Shown piece by piece: positions 9,060 through 18,596 of a stretch of 64,000 nt of DNA. The first letter of the stretch is position 1, and every line of letters begins with the position of its first letter. This DNA comes from an uncultured Ruminococcus sp. GTDB taxonomy: Bacteria; Bacillota; Clostridia; Oscillospirales; Ruminococcaceae. The notes below the pieces were generated by a model. It made no database searches and was not told the DNA's origin. It was given only the letters and a program-made list of their open reading frames with translations. The DNA lies in contig NZ_CAMKRR010000003.1 of the NCBI RefSeq assembly GCF_946415235.1, positions 1 through 64,000 on the forward strand. Direction: 5' to 3'. The position numbers and the translations under genes are program-made.

Positions 9060-9132
9060 ACTATCATGACCTCACCCTCAGGTCCATATGAACGCAAGTT
9101 CATGCAGGTTCAAGTCCTGTTATCCGCACCAG
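9060..9132 (+). repeat. Direct repeat copy 2: 3' part of a leucine-type tRNA gene
   Basis: Second copy of the repeat at 5799-5871, same orientation, 70 of 73 bases identical. It again has the variable arm, T arm, acceptor strand and CCA but no 5' half. The two copies bracket about 3.2 kb that contains only the peptide and ubiquitin-domain genes. Confidence 0.85.
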
Positions 9133-9155
9133 TGGGAATACCACGCAGGTTGTTT

Positions 9156-9185
9156 TGCGCTTCGCATATGGTGAAGCGCATTTTT
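9156..9185 (+). terminator. Terminator after the tRNA-like repeat copy 2
   Basis: 8-bp stem TGCGCTTC / GAAGCGCA (9156-9163, 9173-9180) followed by TTTTT. It is placed like the terminator after copy 1 although the sequence differs. Confidence 0.8.
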
Positions 9186-9254
9186 ACTTAGCACATGAAA
9201 TGTTACATATATCGTAACACATATACAGCTTTTTAATATGGCACAGGCAGACTG

Positions 9255-9284
9255 CGGCTCAGAATATCCGAGCCGTGTTTTTTT
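9255..9284 (+). terminator. Intrinsic terminator before the UDP-sugar pyrophosphorylase
   Basis: 6-bp stem CGGCTC / GAGCCG (9255-9260, 9270-9275) followed by TG and a run of T residues. No gene ends nearby on this strand, so it may end a short RNA or read-through from the repeat. Confidence 0.65.
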
Positions 9285-9307
9285 GTTATATTCGGTACTA
9301 TATACAA

Positions 9308-9336
9308 TTGACTTATTTACATTATTATGGTATAAT
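9308..9336 (+). promoter_or_regulatory. Promoter of the UDP-sugar pyrophosphorylase gene
   Basis: TTGACT (9308-9313), 17-bp spacer, TATAAT (9331-9336). The ATG is about 38 bases beyond the expected start site. Confidence 0.85.
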
Positions 9337-9380
9337 GTATACATAAATTTGCGGATTTTTTCGCATATAAGGAGGAGTTT

Positions 9381-10610
9381 ATGTTAGATCGTGAAAAAGC
9401 ATCAGGAATTGTTGCTGAATACAAACAGGAACACATAATGAAGTATTTCGACGAACTGAATGAAGAAGAAAAGGAGGAGCTGTTAAAGCAGATCGAAATC
9501 ACGGACTTTTCAGTACTTTCAAATCTTGACGGAAATAAGGAAAATATCGCACGTGGCACCTTTGAACCTCTCGGCGCTGTTACTATAGACGATATTTCCG
9601 CCAACAGCAGTGAATATATAGCTATCGGAACCGAAGCTATAAAGGCGGGAAAAGCCGCAGCAGTACTTCTTGCGGGCGGACAGGGAACAAGGCTCGGATT
9701 CGACAAGCCAAAGGGAATGTTCAAAATAGGCGTTGAACAGGAACTTTATATTTTCCAGTGTCTGATAAATAATCTCATGGATGTTGTGAAACTCACAGGT
9801 ACATGGATCCCTCTCTATATAATGACAAGTGAGAAAAACAACAAGGATACCATAGATTTCTTTGAGGAAAAGAATTATTTCGGCTATGCTCCGGAATATA
9901 TCAGATTCTTTATTCAGGATATGGCGCCGTCAGTTGACTTTGACGGAAAGATCCTTATGGAAAGCAGATCAAAGATCTCTGTTTCACCAAACGGAAACGG
10001 CGGCTGGTTCTCGTCACTTGTAAGAGCAGGGCTTCTTAATGATATCAGAAGCAAGGGCGTTGAGTGGATAAACGTTTTTGCAGTTGATAATGTTCTTCAG
10101 CGTATCTGCGATCCGAGCTTTATCGGAGCTGTTATCAAATCGGGACTCCAGTCAGGCAGTAAGGTGGTAAGCAAGGCAGCTCCCGAAGAAAAAGTCGGTG
10201 TACTTTGTCTTGAGGACGGAAAGCCTTCAATAGTCGAATATTACGAAATGACCGATGAAATGAGGACACTTGTCAACGAAAAAGGCGAGCTCGCATACAA
10301 ATACGGAGTTATCCTCAATTATCTGTTCAATGTTGCAAAGCTTGAAGAAATATGTGACCAAAAGCTTCCTGTACACATAGTAGACAAGAAAATACCGTTC
10401 ATGGACGAAGAGGGGAACTATATTATCCCTACATCTCCCAACGGACATAAATTTGAAACTCTTGTCCTTGATATGGTACATATGCAGGACAGCTGTCTCG
10501 CATACGAAGTTATACGCGAAAAGGAATTTGCTCCCGTAAAGAACGCAACAGGAGTAGATTCCGTTGATTCGGCAAGAGAGCTTCTCAAAGCAAACGGAAT
10601 CAAAATATGA
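9381..10610 (+). CDS. UDP-sugar pyrophosphorylase (UDPGP family)
   Basis: 409 residues of the eukaryote-like UDPGP family. It transfers UTP onto glucose-1-phosphate or N-acetylglucosamine-1-phosphate to give the UDP-sugar. The nucleotide loop is LLAGGQGTRLGFDKPKGMF (about residues 93-111), followed by the usual family order with NVFAVDNVLQRICDP and PNGHKFETLVLD. It is unrelated to bacterial GalU. Which sugar it prefers cannot be decided from sequence alone. Start ATG 9381 follows AAGGAGGAG. It is a single-gene unit with its own promoter; an imperfect hairpin without a T run (10617-10646) follows it. Confidence 0.88.
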   Translation: MLDREKASGIVAEYKQEHIMKYFDELNEEEKEELLKQIEITDFSVLSNLDGNKENIARGTFEPLGAVTIDDISANSSEYIAIGTEAIKAGKAAAVLLAGGQGTRLGFDKPKGMFKIGVEQELYIFQCLINNLMDVVKLTGTWIPLYIMTSEKNNKDTIDFFEEKNYFGYAPEYIRFFIQDMAPSVDFDGKILMESRSKISVSPNGNGGWFSSLVRAGLLNDIRSKGVEWINVFAVDNVLQRICDPSFIGAVIKSGLQSGSKVVSKAAPEEKVGVLCLEDGKPSIVEYYEMTDEMRTLVNEKGELAYKYGVILNYLFNVAKLEEICDQKLPVHIVDKKIPFMDEEGNYIIPTSPNGHKFETLVLDMVHMQDSCLAYEVIREKEFAPVKNATGVDSVDSARELLKANGIKI

Positions 10611-10679
10611 TCTCAAAGCGGCACTTCCTGCAAAGGCAGTGTCGCTAATATGTTTAACAACAAGTAAGGATGCACATGA

Positions 10680-12413
10680 ATGATTAAACTTCTGAAATTT
10701 TTAAAAGGCTACAAGAAAGAGCTTATCTTAGGTCCTTTTTTTAAGCTCCTTGAAGCCATTTTCGAACTGACAGTACCTTTGGTAATGGCAAAGATCATTG
10801 ATAAGGGAATTGCTGGCAACGATGTTAACTACGTAATAAAAATGAGCCTGCTTATTGTAGTACTCGGCATATGCGGTCTGTGTTTCGCTCTGACCTGTCA
10901 GTATCTTGCCGCAAAATGCGCTTACGGATTCGGTACCGAACTCAGAACAGCCTTATATAAGCATATCAACACCTTATCATACAGCAGTATAGATAAGATA
11001 GGCACATCCTCTCTTGTAAACCGTCTTACCAATGATACGAATACAGTACAGAACGGAGTTAATATGTTCATCAGACTTGCGGTAAGAGCTCCTTTTCTCG
11101 TGATAGGAGCTGCTGTAATGGCTGTTTCCATAGATCTTCGGCTGTCATCAGTATTTTTTATAGCAGCACCGCTTATATCGGCAGTTATCTTTCTTATAAT
11201 GAAAAAAACTATCCCAATGTACAAAAAAACTCAGCAAAACCTCGACCACGCTTCTATGCTTACACGGGAAAGTCTTGAGGGCGCGAGGGTCATACGCGCA
11301 TTTTCACGTCAGGATGAAGAGATCCGTGAATTCAAGGAAGCTGTTGACGATATTTCGGCTCAGTCAATAGCAGTCGGAAAAATATCTGCAATACTCAATC
11401 CCATAGCATTTATGGTAATGAACCTCGGTATAGTTGCAGTTATATGGTTTGGCGGAAAAAGAATAGATATCGGCGGACTTACGCAGGGCGAGCTTACAGC
11501 CTTCACCAATTATATGACACAGATACTTCTTGCGCTCGTAGTTCTTGCCAATCTTATCGTTATATTCACAAAGGCATTTGCATCTGCAAACCGCATAAGC
11601 GAAGTGCTTGCATTAGCACCTGAAGAAAACGGAGAAATCAGAAATATAGAAGTACCTGATAAAAAAATCATTGAGTTCAATAATGTAAGCTATGCCTATG
11701 AAGACTCGGGAGATTCGTCCGTAAAGGGTATAAGCTTTTCTGTTAACCGCGGAGAAATGCTGGGAATCATAGGTGCTACAGGCTGCGGAAAGACCACTCT
11801 TGCAAATCTGATACCCTGCTTCTACAGAGCAACAGAAGGTTCTGTATCCGTATTCGGCAGGGAAGTAAACAGCATTTCACACGATGAGCTCCGAAGAAGA
11901 ATAGGCATAGTCCCGCAAAAGGCTGTTCTTTTTACGGGAACTGTACGTGATAATATGAAATGGCGCAAAGCAGACGCAACTGATGAGGAAATAATTTCAG
12001 CTCTGAAAACTGCTCAGGCGTGGGACTTTGTGAGCAAAACTCCAGACGGACTTGATACACACCTGTCTCAGGGCGGAAAGAACCTTTCGGGCGGTCAGAA
12101 ACAGCGAATTTCCATAGCAAGAGCACTTGTGGGAGGTCCTGATATAATCATTCTTGACGATTCAACGAGCGCACTTGACTATCGGACAGACCTTGCGTTC
12201 AGAAGAGCTCTCCGAACAGATCATCCCAATACAACGGTCATCATGATCTCACAGAGGACAACTTCGCTTAAAGATGCAGATAAGATAATAGTAATGGACG
12301 ACGGTGAAGCAGTCGGCATAGGAACACATGAGGAGCTCATACAGAATTGTCAGGTCTATAATGAGATCTACCGTTCACAAATGAATCAGAAGGAGGGAAA
12401 AGCCGATGCTTAA
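10680..12413 (+). CDS. ABC exporter half-transporter, degenerate catalytic site
   Basis: 577 residues: six membrane helices (about 1-310) then an ATPase domain with Walker A GATGCGKTT, signature LSGGQ and Walker B IIILDDSTSALD. The residue after the Walker B Asp is Asp rather than the catalytic Glu. This is the hallmark of the non-hydrolysing site in heterodimeric exporters such as TM287/288 and BmrCD. Its stop overlaps the next ABC gene by eight bases, which supplies the partner. Substrate unknown; drug, lipid or peptide export are family options. Confidence 0.92.
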   Translation: MIKLLKFLKGYKKELILGPFFKLLEAIFELTVPLVMAKIIDKGIAGNDVNYVIKMSLLIVVLGICGLCFALTCQYLAAKCAYGFGTELRTALYKHINTLSYSSIDKIGTSSLVNRLTNDTNTVQNGVNMFIRLAVRAPFLVIGAAVMAVSIDLRLSSVFFIAAPLISAVIFLIMKKTIPMYKKTQQNLDHASMLTRESLEGARVIRAFSRQDEEIREFKEAVDDISAQSIAVGKISAILNPIAFMVMNLGIVAVIWFGGKRIDIGGLTQGELTAFTNYMTQILLALVVLANLIVIFTKAFASANRISEVLALAPEENGEIRNIEVPDKKIIEFNNVSYAYEDSGDSSVKGISFSVNRGEMLGIIGATGCGKTTLANLIPCFYRATEGSVSVFGREVNSISHDELRRRIGIVPQKAVLFTGTVRDNMKWRKADATDEEIISALKTAQAWDFVSKTPDGLDTHLSQGGKNLSGGQKQRISIARALVGGPDIIILDDSTSALDYRTDLAFRRALRTDHPNTTVIMISQRTTSLKDADKIIVMDDGEAVGIGTHEELIQNCQVYNEIYRSQMNQKEGKADA

Positions 12414-14145
12414 AGTACTTAAAAGAGTTATGGCTTACGCTCGTCCGTATCTGAAATATTTCGTTCTAACCATATTTTTTGCACTTGCAGGCATATCGCT
12501 CTCACTTGCTGTACCCGTATTTATCGGCGAAGCCGTTGACTGCTGTGTGGGGAAGGGGAGCGTAGATTTCAACAGACTTGTTAAGATCATAGCATTTCTC
12601 GCTTCAATAGTAATTGCAAGCACTTTGTTCCAGTGGCTTATGAGCCTTTGCAGCAATAAACTCGCATTTTTAACTATCCGCGATCTGAGAGCCGATATTT
12701 TCAGCAAGCTTGAAAGAGTTCCTCTGAGATATATCGACAGGCATACAAAAGGCGAGCTCACAAGCCGTGTCATAAACGATATAGAGATAATCTCGGACGG
12801 TTTATTACAGGGCTTTTCACAGCTTTTCAGCGGTATCATAACTATAATCGGCACACTTATCTTTATGATGACCATAAACGTAAAAATAGCCGTCGTAGTT
12901 GTAATACTGACTCCGCTTTCATTCATTGCCGCTTCAAGGATAACAAAGGCTTCACATGACTCATACATGAAACAGTCAAAGCTTCGCGGTGACATGGTAA
13001 GTCTTGCGGAAGAAATGGCAGGGAACCAGAAAATAGTAAACGCATTCGTTTTCGGCGAAAGAGCGGAAGAAAAATTCGACACGGTCAACAAAGCATACGG
13101 AAAGATAGGCGCAAAAGCAACTTTTTTCAGCTCCATGACAAACCCGACCACACGTTTTGTCAATGGTCTGATCTATGCGGCAGTTGGATTGCTTGGAGCT
13201 CTCGGCGTTATAGGGCGTTTCCCATTTCTAGGCACTATGACCGTCGGAAAGCTTTCAAGCTTCCTTGCATATTCCAACCAGTACACAAAGCCCTTCAACG
13301 AGATCTCGGGCGTATTTGCCGAGCTTCAGAACGCCGTCGCCTCAGCACAGCGTGTTTTCACCGTCCTCGACGAAAAGGAGATATCCGACGATTCCTATAA
13401 AGAGGAGCTTGCTTCATGTGACGGCAGCCTTAAGTTCAGCGATGTATTTTTCTCGTACACGCCAGAAATAAAGCTTATCCAAAACTTCAATCTCAATGTC
13501 AGACAGGGACAGCGTGTAGCGATAGTCGGTCCCACAGGCTGCGGAAAGTCCACAATAATCAATCTACTGCTTCGCTTTTATGATATAAACAGCGGAAGTA
13601 TCGAAATATCAGGCAAAAACATATACGACATCACACGCGACAGTCTTCGCAGTCAGTTTGGCATGGTATTGCAGGAAACATGGGTATTTACTGGTACTGT
13701 TGCCGAAAATATCGCCTACGGAGCTCCCGATGCTGCAAGAGAACAAATAATAGAAGCCGCAAAAGCTGTATATGCACACGGCTTCATAAAAAGGCTTCCA
13801 AACGGCTACGATACCGTAATAAGTGAGGATTGCGGACTTTCACAGGGACAGAAGCAGCTTATCTGCATCGCAAGGATAATGCTCATGTCTCCACCGATCC
13901 TGATACTTGACGAAGCTACGAGCTCTATTGACCTCAGAACAGAACAGCGTATACAAAAAGCATTTATAAAGCTCATGGAAGGCAGAACGAGCTTTATTAT
14001 CGCTCACAGACTTTCAACTATCAGGAATTCCGATGTTATCCTCGTTATGAAGCAGGGAAATATCATAGAACAGGGAAGTCATGAAGAGCTCATGAAAAAA
14101 GGCGGTTTCTATTCAGAGCTTTACAACAGCCAGTTTGCATCTTGA
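12406..14145 (+). CDS. ABC exporter half-transporter, canonical catalytic site
   Basis: 579 residues with an N-terminal six-helix domain and a C-terminal ATPase: Walker A GPTGCGKST, signature LSQGQ, Walker B ILILDEATSSID with the catalytic Glu. The altered signature LSQGQ would face the degenerate Walker site of the upstream partner. That gives one active and one inactive site, as known for heterodimeric exporters. It is translationally coupled to the upstream gene by an eight-base overlap. No regulator gene adjoins the pair. Confidence 0.92.
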   Translation: MLKVLKRVMAYARPYLKYFVLTIFFALAGISLSLAVPVFIGEAVDCCVGKGSVDFNRLVKIIAFLASIVIASTLFQWLMSLCSNKLAFLTIRDLRADIFSKLERVPLRYIDRHTKGELTSRVINDIEIISDGLLQGFSQLFSGIITIIGTLIFMMTINVKIAVVVVILTPLSFIAASRITKASHDSYMKQSKLRGDMVSLAEEMAGNQKIVNAFVFGERAEEKFDTVNKAYGKIGAKATFFSSMTNPTTRFVNGLIYAAVGLLGALGVIGRFPFLGTMTVGKLSSFLAYSNQYTKPFNEISGVFAELQNAVASAQRVFTVLDEKEISDDSYKEELASCDGSLKFSDVFFSYTPEIKLIQNFNLNVRQGQRVAIVGPTGCGKSTIINLLLRFYDINSGSIEISGKNIYDITRDSLRSQFGMVLQETWVFTGTVAENIAYGAPDAAREQIIEAAKAVYAHGFIKRLPNGYDTVISEDCGLSQGQKQLICIARIMLMSPPILILDEATSSIDLRTEQRIQKAFIKLMEGRTSFIIAHRLSTIRNSDVILVMKQGNIIEQGSHEELMKKGGFYSELYNSQFAS

Positions 14146-14167
14146 TATATAATAAGGAGATAGTAAG

Positions 14168-14824
14168 ATGAATAAAGAATGGTCCGAACTCAATAAAACG
14201 CTCCAAACGAAGCTGAAAAAGGAAGAAACCTTTACAAACGGCATTGAAACTCTTTGTAAACTGAGAGATCAGCTTATGGAAGAACTGCTATTATTCAGGA
14301 AAGAACTGAAAAGAGAAGACTTCAATGCAATCCCGTTCATAAACGCAGACGGATATCATTCCAAGACCATAGCCTATTCAATATGGCATATTTCCCGCAT
14401 AGAGGATATAGTCGCACATACGATCATAAACAATGACGAACAGATCTTCTTTGCAGGGAATTACAAGAAACGCATCGGTTCACCGATCATAACAACGGGA
14501 AATGAGCTTGTAAAAGAGCAGATATCTGATTTTTCCGGGCAATTGGAGCTTGACGAGCTGTATGCTTAAATTTCGGAAGTAAAAACCAGCACCGAGATCA
14601 TATTAAAAAATTTACCATTTAATTCAATGAAGAATAAGATATCTCCCGAGACAAAAAAGCTGCTTACAGACTTAAATGTTGTCAGCAGCGACGAAAACGC
14701 AGTGTGGCTCATTGATTATTGGTGCGGAAAGGATATCCGCGGACTGATACAAATGCCCTTTTCACGCCACTGGATAATGCATATAGAAGCAAGCCTGCGT
14801 ATAAAGAGCAAATTATACAAATGA
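14168..14824 (+). pseudogene. DinB-like protein gene interrupted by an in-frame stop
   Basis: The frame runs 14168-14569 (133 codons), meets TAA at 14567-14569, and continues in the same frame to 14824 without any shift. Both halves look like one DinB-type four-helix protein of about 218 residues: SIWHISRIEDIVAHTII in the first part, MPFSRHWIMHIEA with the late His in the second. AAGGAG precedes the first ATG. The second half has no ribosome site of its own at ATG 14627. A recent nonsense mutation or a sequencing error are both possible. DinB-like proteins are metal-binding and mostly of unknown role. Confidence 0.65.
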
Positions 14825-14835
14825 TCTTCTGTTTT

Positions 14836-14875
14836 ATCCTGAAAACATTTTATCGCTTTCAGGATATTTTCTTTT
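14836..14875 (+). terminator. Terminator before the aconitase gene
   Basis: 9-bp stem ATCCTGAAA / TTTCAGGAT (14836-14844, 14857-14865) followed by ATTTTCTTTT. Confidence 0.8.
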
Positions 14876-14920
14876 ATATGGAGTCTTTTTTGACTGCACA
14901 AAAAATACTTTGTTTAATTC

Positions 14921-14949
14921 TTGACAAACTGACAGAAATGTTGTAAAAT
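14921..14949 (+). promoter_or_regulatory. Promoter of the aconitase operon
   Basis: TTGACA (14921-14926), 17-bp spacer, TAAAAT (14944-14949), about 33 bases before the ribosome site GAAAGGAA. It probably drives acn, the small membrane protein, icd and rex, which follow with gaps under 40 bases. Confidence 0.85.
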
Positions 14950-14988
14950 TATAATGTATTTTTTATATATTGAAAGGAATGATCTTCA

Positions 14989-16926
14989 ATGGGTTCAACT
15001 TTAACTGAAAAGATCCTTAAGGCACACCTTGTTGACGGCGAGTACATCAAGGGTCAGGAGATCGGTATACGTATCGATCAGACTCTTACTCAGGACGCAA
15101 CTGGTACGATGGCATATCTTGAATTTGAGGCGATAGGCGTTCCTCGCGTAAAGACAGAGCGCTCTGTGGCATACATAGATCATAACACTCTTCAGAGCGG
15201 CTTTGAAAATGCCGATGACCACAGATTTATCGGCAGTGTCGCAAAGAAGCACGGTATCTACTTCTCACGTCCCGGCAACGGTATCTGTCATCAGGTACAC
15301 CTTGAGCGCTTCGGTATTCCCGGAAAGACTCTTATCGGTTCTGACAGCCATACTCCTACAGGCGGCGGTATAGGTATGATCGCTATAGGTGCAGGCGGAC
15401 TTGACGTTGCAGTTGCTATGGGCGGCGGCGCTTACTATATAACCTGCCCGAAGGTCGTTAAGGTTGAACTCACAGGAAAGCTTCAGCCATGGGTAGCCGC
15501 AAAGGATGTTATCCTCGAAGTCCTCAGAAGATTATCCGTTAAGGGCGGCGTAGGAAAGGTAATAGAGTACTGCGGCGAAGGCGTAAAGACACTTTCTGTC
15601 CCTGAGAGAGCAACTATCACAAATATGGGTGCAGAGCTCGGCGCTACAACATCTATATTCCCGTCAGACGAGATCACAAAACAGTTCCTCAAGGCACAGA
15701 AGCGTGAGGAAGTATGGACTCCTCTCGCAGCAGATCCCGACGCCGTTTATGACGAAGAGCTCACGATCGACCTCAGCAAGCTCGTTCCTCTTGCTGCCTG
15801 TCCTCATTCTCCCGACAACGTCAAGAGCGTTGAGGAGATAGGCAGACTTAAAATAGATCAGGTATGTATCGGTTCATGTACGAATTCTTCGCTCCTTGAT
15901 ATGCTCAAGGTAGCTTATATACTCAAGGGCAAGACCGTAAATCCCGATGTATCGCTTGCTATTGCTCCCGGTTCTAAGCAGGTCCTCAATATGCTTGCTC
16001 AGAACGGTGCACTTTCGATACTCATAGACGCAGGTGCAAGAATACTCGAAAGTGCCTGCGGTCCCTGCATCGGTATGGGACAGTCACCTAACTCAAAGGG
16101 TATCTCTCTGCGTACATTCAACAGAAACTTTGAAGGCCGTTCGGGAACAAAGGACGGACAGATCTACCTCGTATCTCCTGAAATGGCTGCTGTTTCAGCT
16201 CTTACAGGCTACCTCACAGACCCGAGAGAGCTTGGCGATATGCCTGAATTCAAGCTCCCCGAGGAATTTGTTATCAACGACAATATGATAGTTCCTCCCG
16301 CACCTGTTGAAGAAATGGACAGCGTTGAGATACTCCGCGGACCAAACATCAAGCCTTATCCGGAGACAGCTCCGCTCCTCGAAACCATCGACGCTCCTGT
16401 TTCACTCAAGGTAGGCGATAATATCACTACAGACCATATCATGCCCGCAGGTGCGAAAATACTTCCTCTGCGTTCAAATATCCCGAAGATATCACAGCAC
16501 TGCTTTGCAGTCTGCGACGAAAGCTTCCCCGAGAGAGCAAAATCACTCGGCAAGAGTATAATCGTCGGCGGTTCCAACTACGGGCAAGGCTCTTCACGTG
16601 AGCACGCTGCACTTGCACCGCTTTACCTTGGAGTAAAGGCTGTACTTGTTAAATCCTTCGCACGTATCCACCGTGCAAATCTCATAAATGCAGGAATCCT
16701 TCCTCTTACATTTGTAAATGAAGCTGATTATAACAGCATTTCGCAGGGCGACGAGCTCGTTCTTGCTGATGTAAGGAAATCAGTTGAAAGCGGAAAGAGT
16801 GAGCTCACTGTTCTCAACAAGACAAACGGCAGGGAAATCCCCGTACTCTGCGAGCTTTCGGGACGTACAAAGGATATCATGCTCGCAGGCGGACTTCTTG
16901 ACTTCACAAGAGAGTCGATGAAGTAA
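14989..16926 (+). CDS. acn: Aconitate hydratase
   Basis: Interconverts citrate and isocitrate using a [4Fe-4S] cluster. The 645 residues match the shorter mitochondrial-like aconitases common in Clostridia. Cluster cysteines lie in IGSCTNSS and in CGPCIGMGQ, and the substrate-binding SDSHTPTGGG segment is present. The C-terminal swivel domain starts around residue 480 (GDNITTDHIMPAG) and has YGQGSSREHAAL. It is the first gene of an oxidative TCA half-operon with icd, which makes 2-oxoglutarate for glutamate synthesis. Confidence 0.95.
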   Translation: MGSTLTEKILKAHLVDGEYIKGQEIGIRIDQTLTQDATGTMAYLEFEAIGVPRVKTERSVAYIDHNTLQSGFENADDHRFIGSVAKKHGIYFSRPGNGICHQVHLERFGIPGKTLIGSDSHTPTGGGIGMIAIGAGGLDVAVAMGGGAYYITCPKVVKVELTGKLQPWVAAKDVILEVLRRLSVKGGVGKVIEYCGEGVKTLSVPERATITNMGAELGATTSIFPSDEITKQFLKAQKREEVWTPLAADPDAVYDEELTIDLSKLVPLAACPHSPDNVKSVEEIGRLKIDQVCIGSCTNSSLLDMLKVAYILKGKTVNPDVSLAIAPGSKQVLNMLAQNGALSILIDAGARILESACGPCIGMGQSPNSKGISLRTFNRNFEGRSGTKDGQIYLVSPEMAAVSALTGYLTDPRELGDMPEFKLPEEFVINDNMIVPPAPVEEMDSVEILRGPNIKPYPETAPLLETIDAPVSLKVGDNITTDHIMPAGAKILPLRSNIPKISQHCFAVCDESFPERAKSLGKSIIVGGSNYGQGSSREHAALAPLYLGVKAVLVKSFARIHRANLINAGILPLTFVNEADYNSISQGDELVLADVRKSVESGKSELTVLNKTNGREIPVLCELSGRTKDIMLAGGLLDFTRESMK

Positions 16927-16950
16927 AAATAGTGCTGACTGTAAAGTACT

Positions 16951-17334
16951 ATGGATATAAAAGAAATATTTAAAGATATCGTAACAGATGTGAATGACAG
17001 CAATCAAAGGATCAAGTCAGACAGAAGGGAAAGGGTGATCATCCCCCTTAATCTCCGTCAGCGCGCAGGAGAGTATCTCGGCGGCTGGCTGGCTATCATT
17101 TTTCCGCAGTTTATAGGCTTTATCCTCGGACTTGCCTTAACAAGGATGATAGGACTTCACGGAGCCGCCTATCCGGTAATCGGCGGACTGTGTGCCCTTG
17201 CTGCGGGAACATATAAAAGTATCTCATTTGACAGGATATCGTTCGCACCCGCTGTTGTCAGAAACATCATACTAATGCTGCTTTTCTGCGGAGCGCTTGC
17301 ATTTATTGATCTGCTCAGCCGTGCCAAGGCTTAA
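16951..17334 (+). CDS. Small three-helix membrane protein, unrecognised
   Basis: 127 residues with a charged, Lys/Arg-rich N-terminus (about 1-40) and three predicted membrane segments (about 43-65, 72-90 and 102-122). I do not recognise a family. It lies between acn and icd, 24 bases after acn, and its stop overlaps an upstream alternative start of icd, so it is transcribed with them. The ribosome site before ATG 16951 is weak. Position suggests a link to the TCA genes, but nothing in the protein shows what. Confidence 0.75.
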   Translation: MDIKEIFKDIVTDVNDSNQRIKSDRRERVIIPLNLRQRAGEYLGGWLAIIFPQFIGFILGLALTRMIGLHGAAYPVIGGLCALAAGTYKSISFDRISFAPAVVRNIILMLLFCGALAFIDLLSRAKA

Positions 17335-17363
17335 TGAACTTTTATTTACGGAGGTATGAACCA

Positions 17364-18578
17364 ATGGCAAAAATCACCATGAAAACGCCGCTCGTTGAAA
17401 TGGACGGCGACGAGATGACAAGAATTCTCTGGCAATGGATAAAGGAAACTCTCCTTGAACCATATGTAGAGCTCAACACTGAATATTACGACCTTGGACT
17501 CAAAAACAGAGAAGAGACAAAGGATCAGATCACTCTTGACTCCGCTGAAGCTACCAAAAAGTACGGCGTAGCGGTAAAGTGTGCAACTATCACTCCTAAC
17601 GCTGCAAGAATGCCCGAATACAATCTCACTCAGATGTGGAAATCTCCAAACGGCACTATCCGTGCAGCACTTGACGGAACAGTTTTCCGTACTCCTATAA
17701 TAGTAAAAGGCATAGAGCCTTATATTCCAACATGGACAAAGCCGATCACCATTGCCCGTCATGCATACGGTGACGTCTACAAGAATACCGAAATGCGTGT
17801 AAGCAAGGGCAGCAAGGCTGAGCTTGTCGTTACTGACGAAAACGGAAATGAGACCCGTGAGCTTATCCACGATTTTACAAAATGCGACGGTATAATACAG
17901 GGACTTCACAACCTTGATGCTTCTATTGCAGGCTTTGCAAGAGCCTGCCTCAACTACGGACTTGATCTCAAGCAGGACGTATGGTTTGCATCAAAGGACA
18001 CTATCTCAAAGAAGTACGATCACCGCTTCAAAGACATTTTCCAGGAGATATTCGATAAGGAGTATAAGGAAAAGTATGAAGCAGCAGGTATTGAATACTT
18101 CTATACCCTCATAGATGATGCTGTTGCAAGAGTTATCCGTTCGAACGGCGGATATATCTGGGCTTGCAAGAACTACGACGGCGACGTTATGTCGGATATG
18201 GTATCAACAGCCTACGGAAGCCTTGCAATGATGACATCCGTTCTCGTTTCACCCGACGGTATCTATGAGTATGAAGCAGCTCACGGAACAGTACAGCGTC
18301 ATTACTATAAGTACCTCAAGGGCGAGGAAACATCTACGAACTCGGTTGCCACTATATTTGCATGGAGCGGAGCGCTCCGCAAAAGGGGAGAGCTAGATGG
18401 TACAAAGGAGCTCTGTGACTTTGCTGACAAGCTTGAAAAAGCAACTATACAGACCATTGAAGACGGAATAATGACAGGTGACCTCTATCTTATTTCAAAG
18501 CTTGACAATAAGCGTAAGGTTGACTCAAAGACATTCCTTGACGAAATAAAGATCAGACTCGACAAATTAATGAAGTAA
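17364..18578 (+). CDS. icd: Isocitrate dehydrogenase (NADP-type, dimeric subfamily)
   Basis: Oxidises isocitrate to 2-oxoglutarate and CO2, giving NADPH. The 404-residue protein belongs to the eukaryote-like homodimeric class, with the start [20 protein letters not shown], substrate loop [24 protein letters not shown] and metal site [19 protein letters not shown] 17364 is chosen because GGAGG lies nine bases upstream; an in-frame ATG at 17334 would add ten residues with no ribosome site. With acn it forms the oxidative arm of a split TCA pathway. Confidence 0.94.
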   Translation: MAKITMKTPLVEMDGDEMTRILWQWIKETLLEPYVELNTEYYDLGLKNREETKDQITLDSAEATKKYGVAVKCATITPNAARMPEYNLTQMWKSPNGTIRAALDGTVFRTPIIVKGIEPYIPTWTKPITIARHAYGDVYKNTEMRVSKGSKAELVVTDENGNETRELIHDFTKCDGIIQGLHNLDASIAGFARACLNYGLDLKQDVWFASKDTISKKYDHRFKDIFQEIFDKEYKEKYEAAGIEYFYTLIDDAVARVIRSNGGYIWACKNYDGDVMSDMVSTAYGSLAMMTSVLVSPDGIYEYEAAHGTVQRHYYKYLKGEETSTNSVATIFAWSGALRKRGELDGTKELCDFADKLEKATIQTIEDGIMTGDLYLISKLDNKRKVDSKTFLDEIKIRLDKLMK

Positions 18579-18596
18579 GAGAGAAGGCATATTGTA

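Noticed and set aside
10617-10646. Terminator after the UDP-sugar pyrophosphorylase
   Set aside because: The stem AGCGGCACT / AGTGTCGCT is good but no T run follows, so it is not called; it may be an attenuating hairpin.
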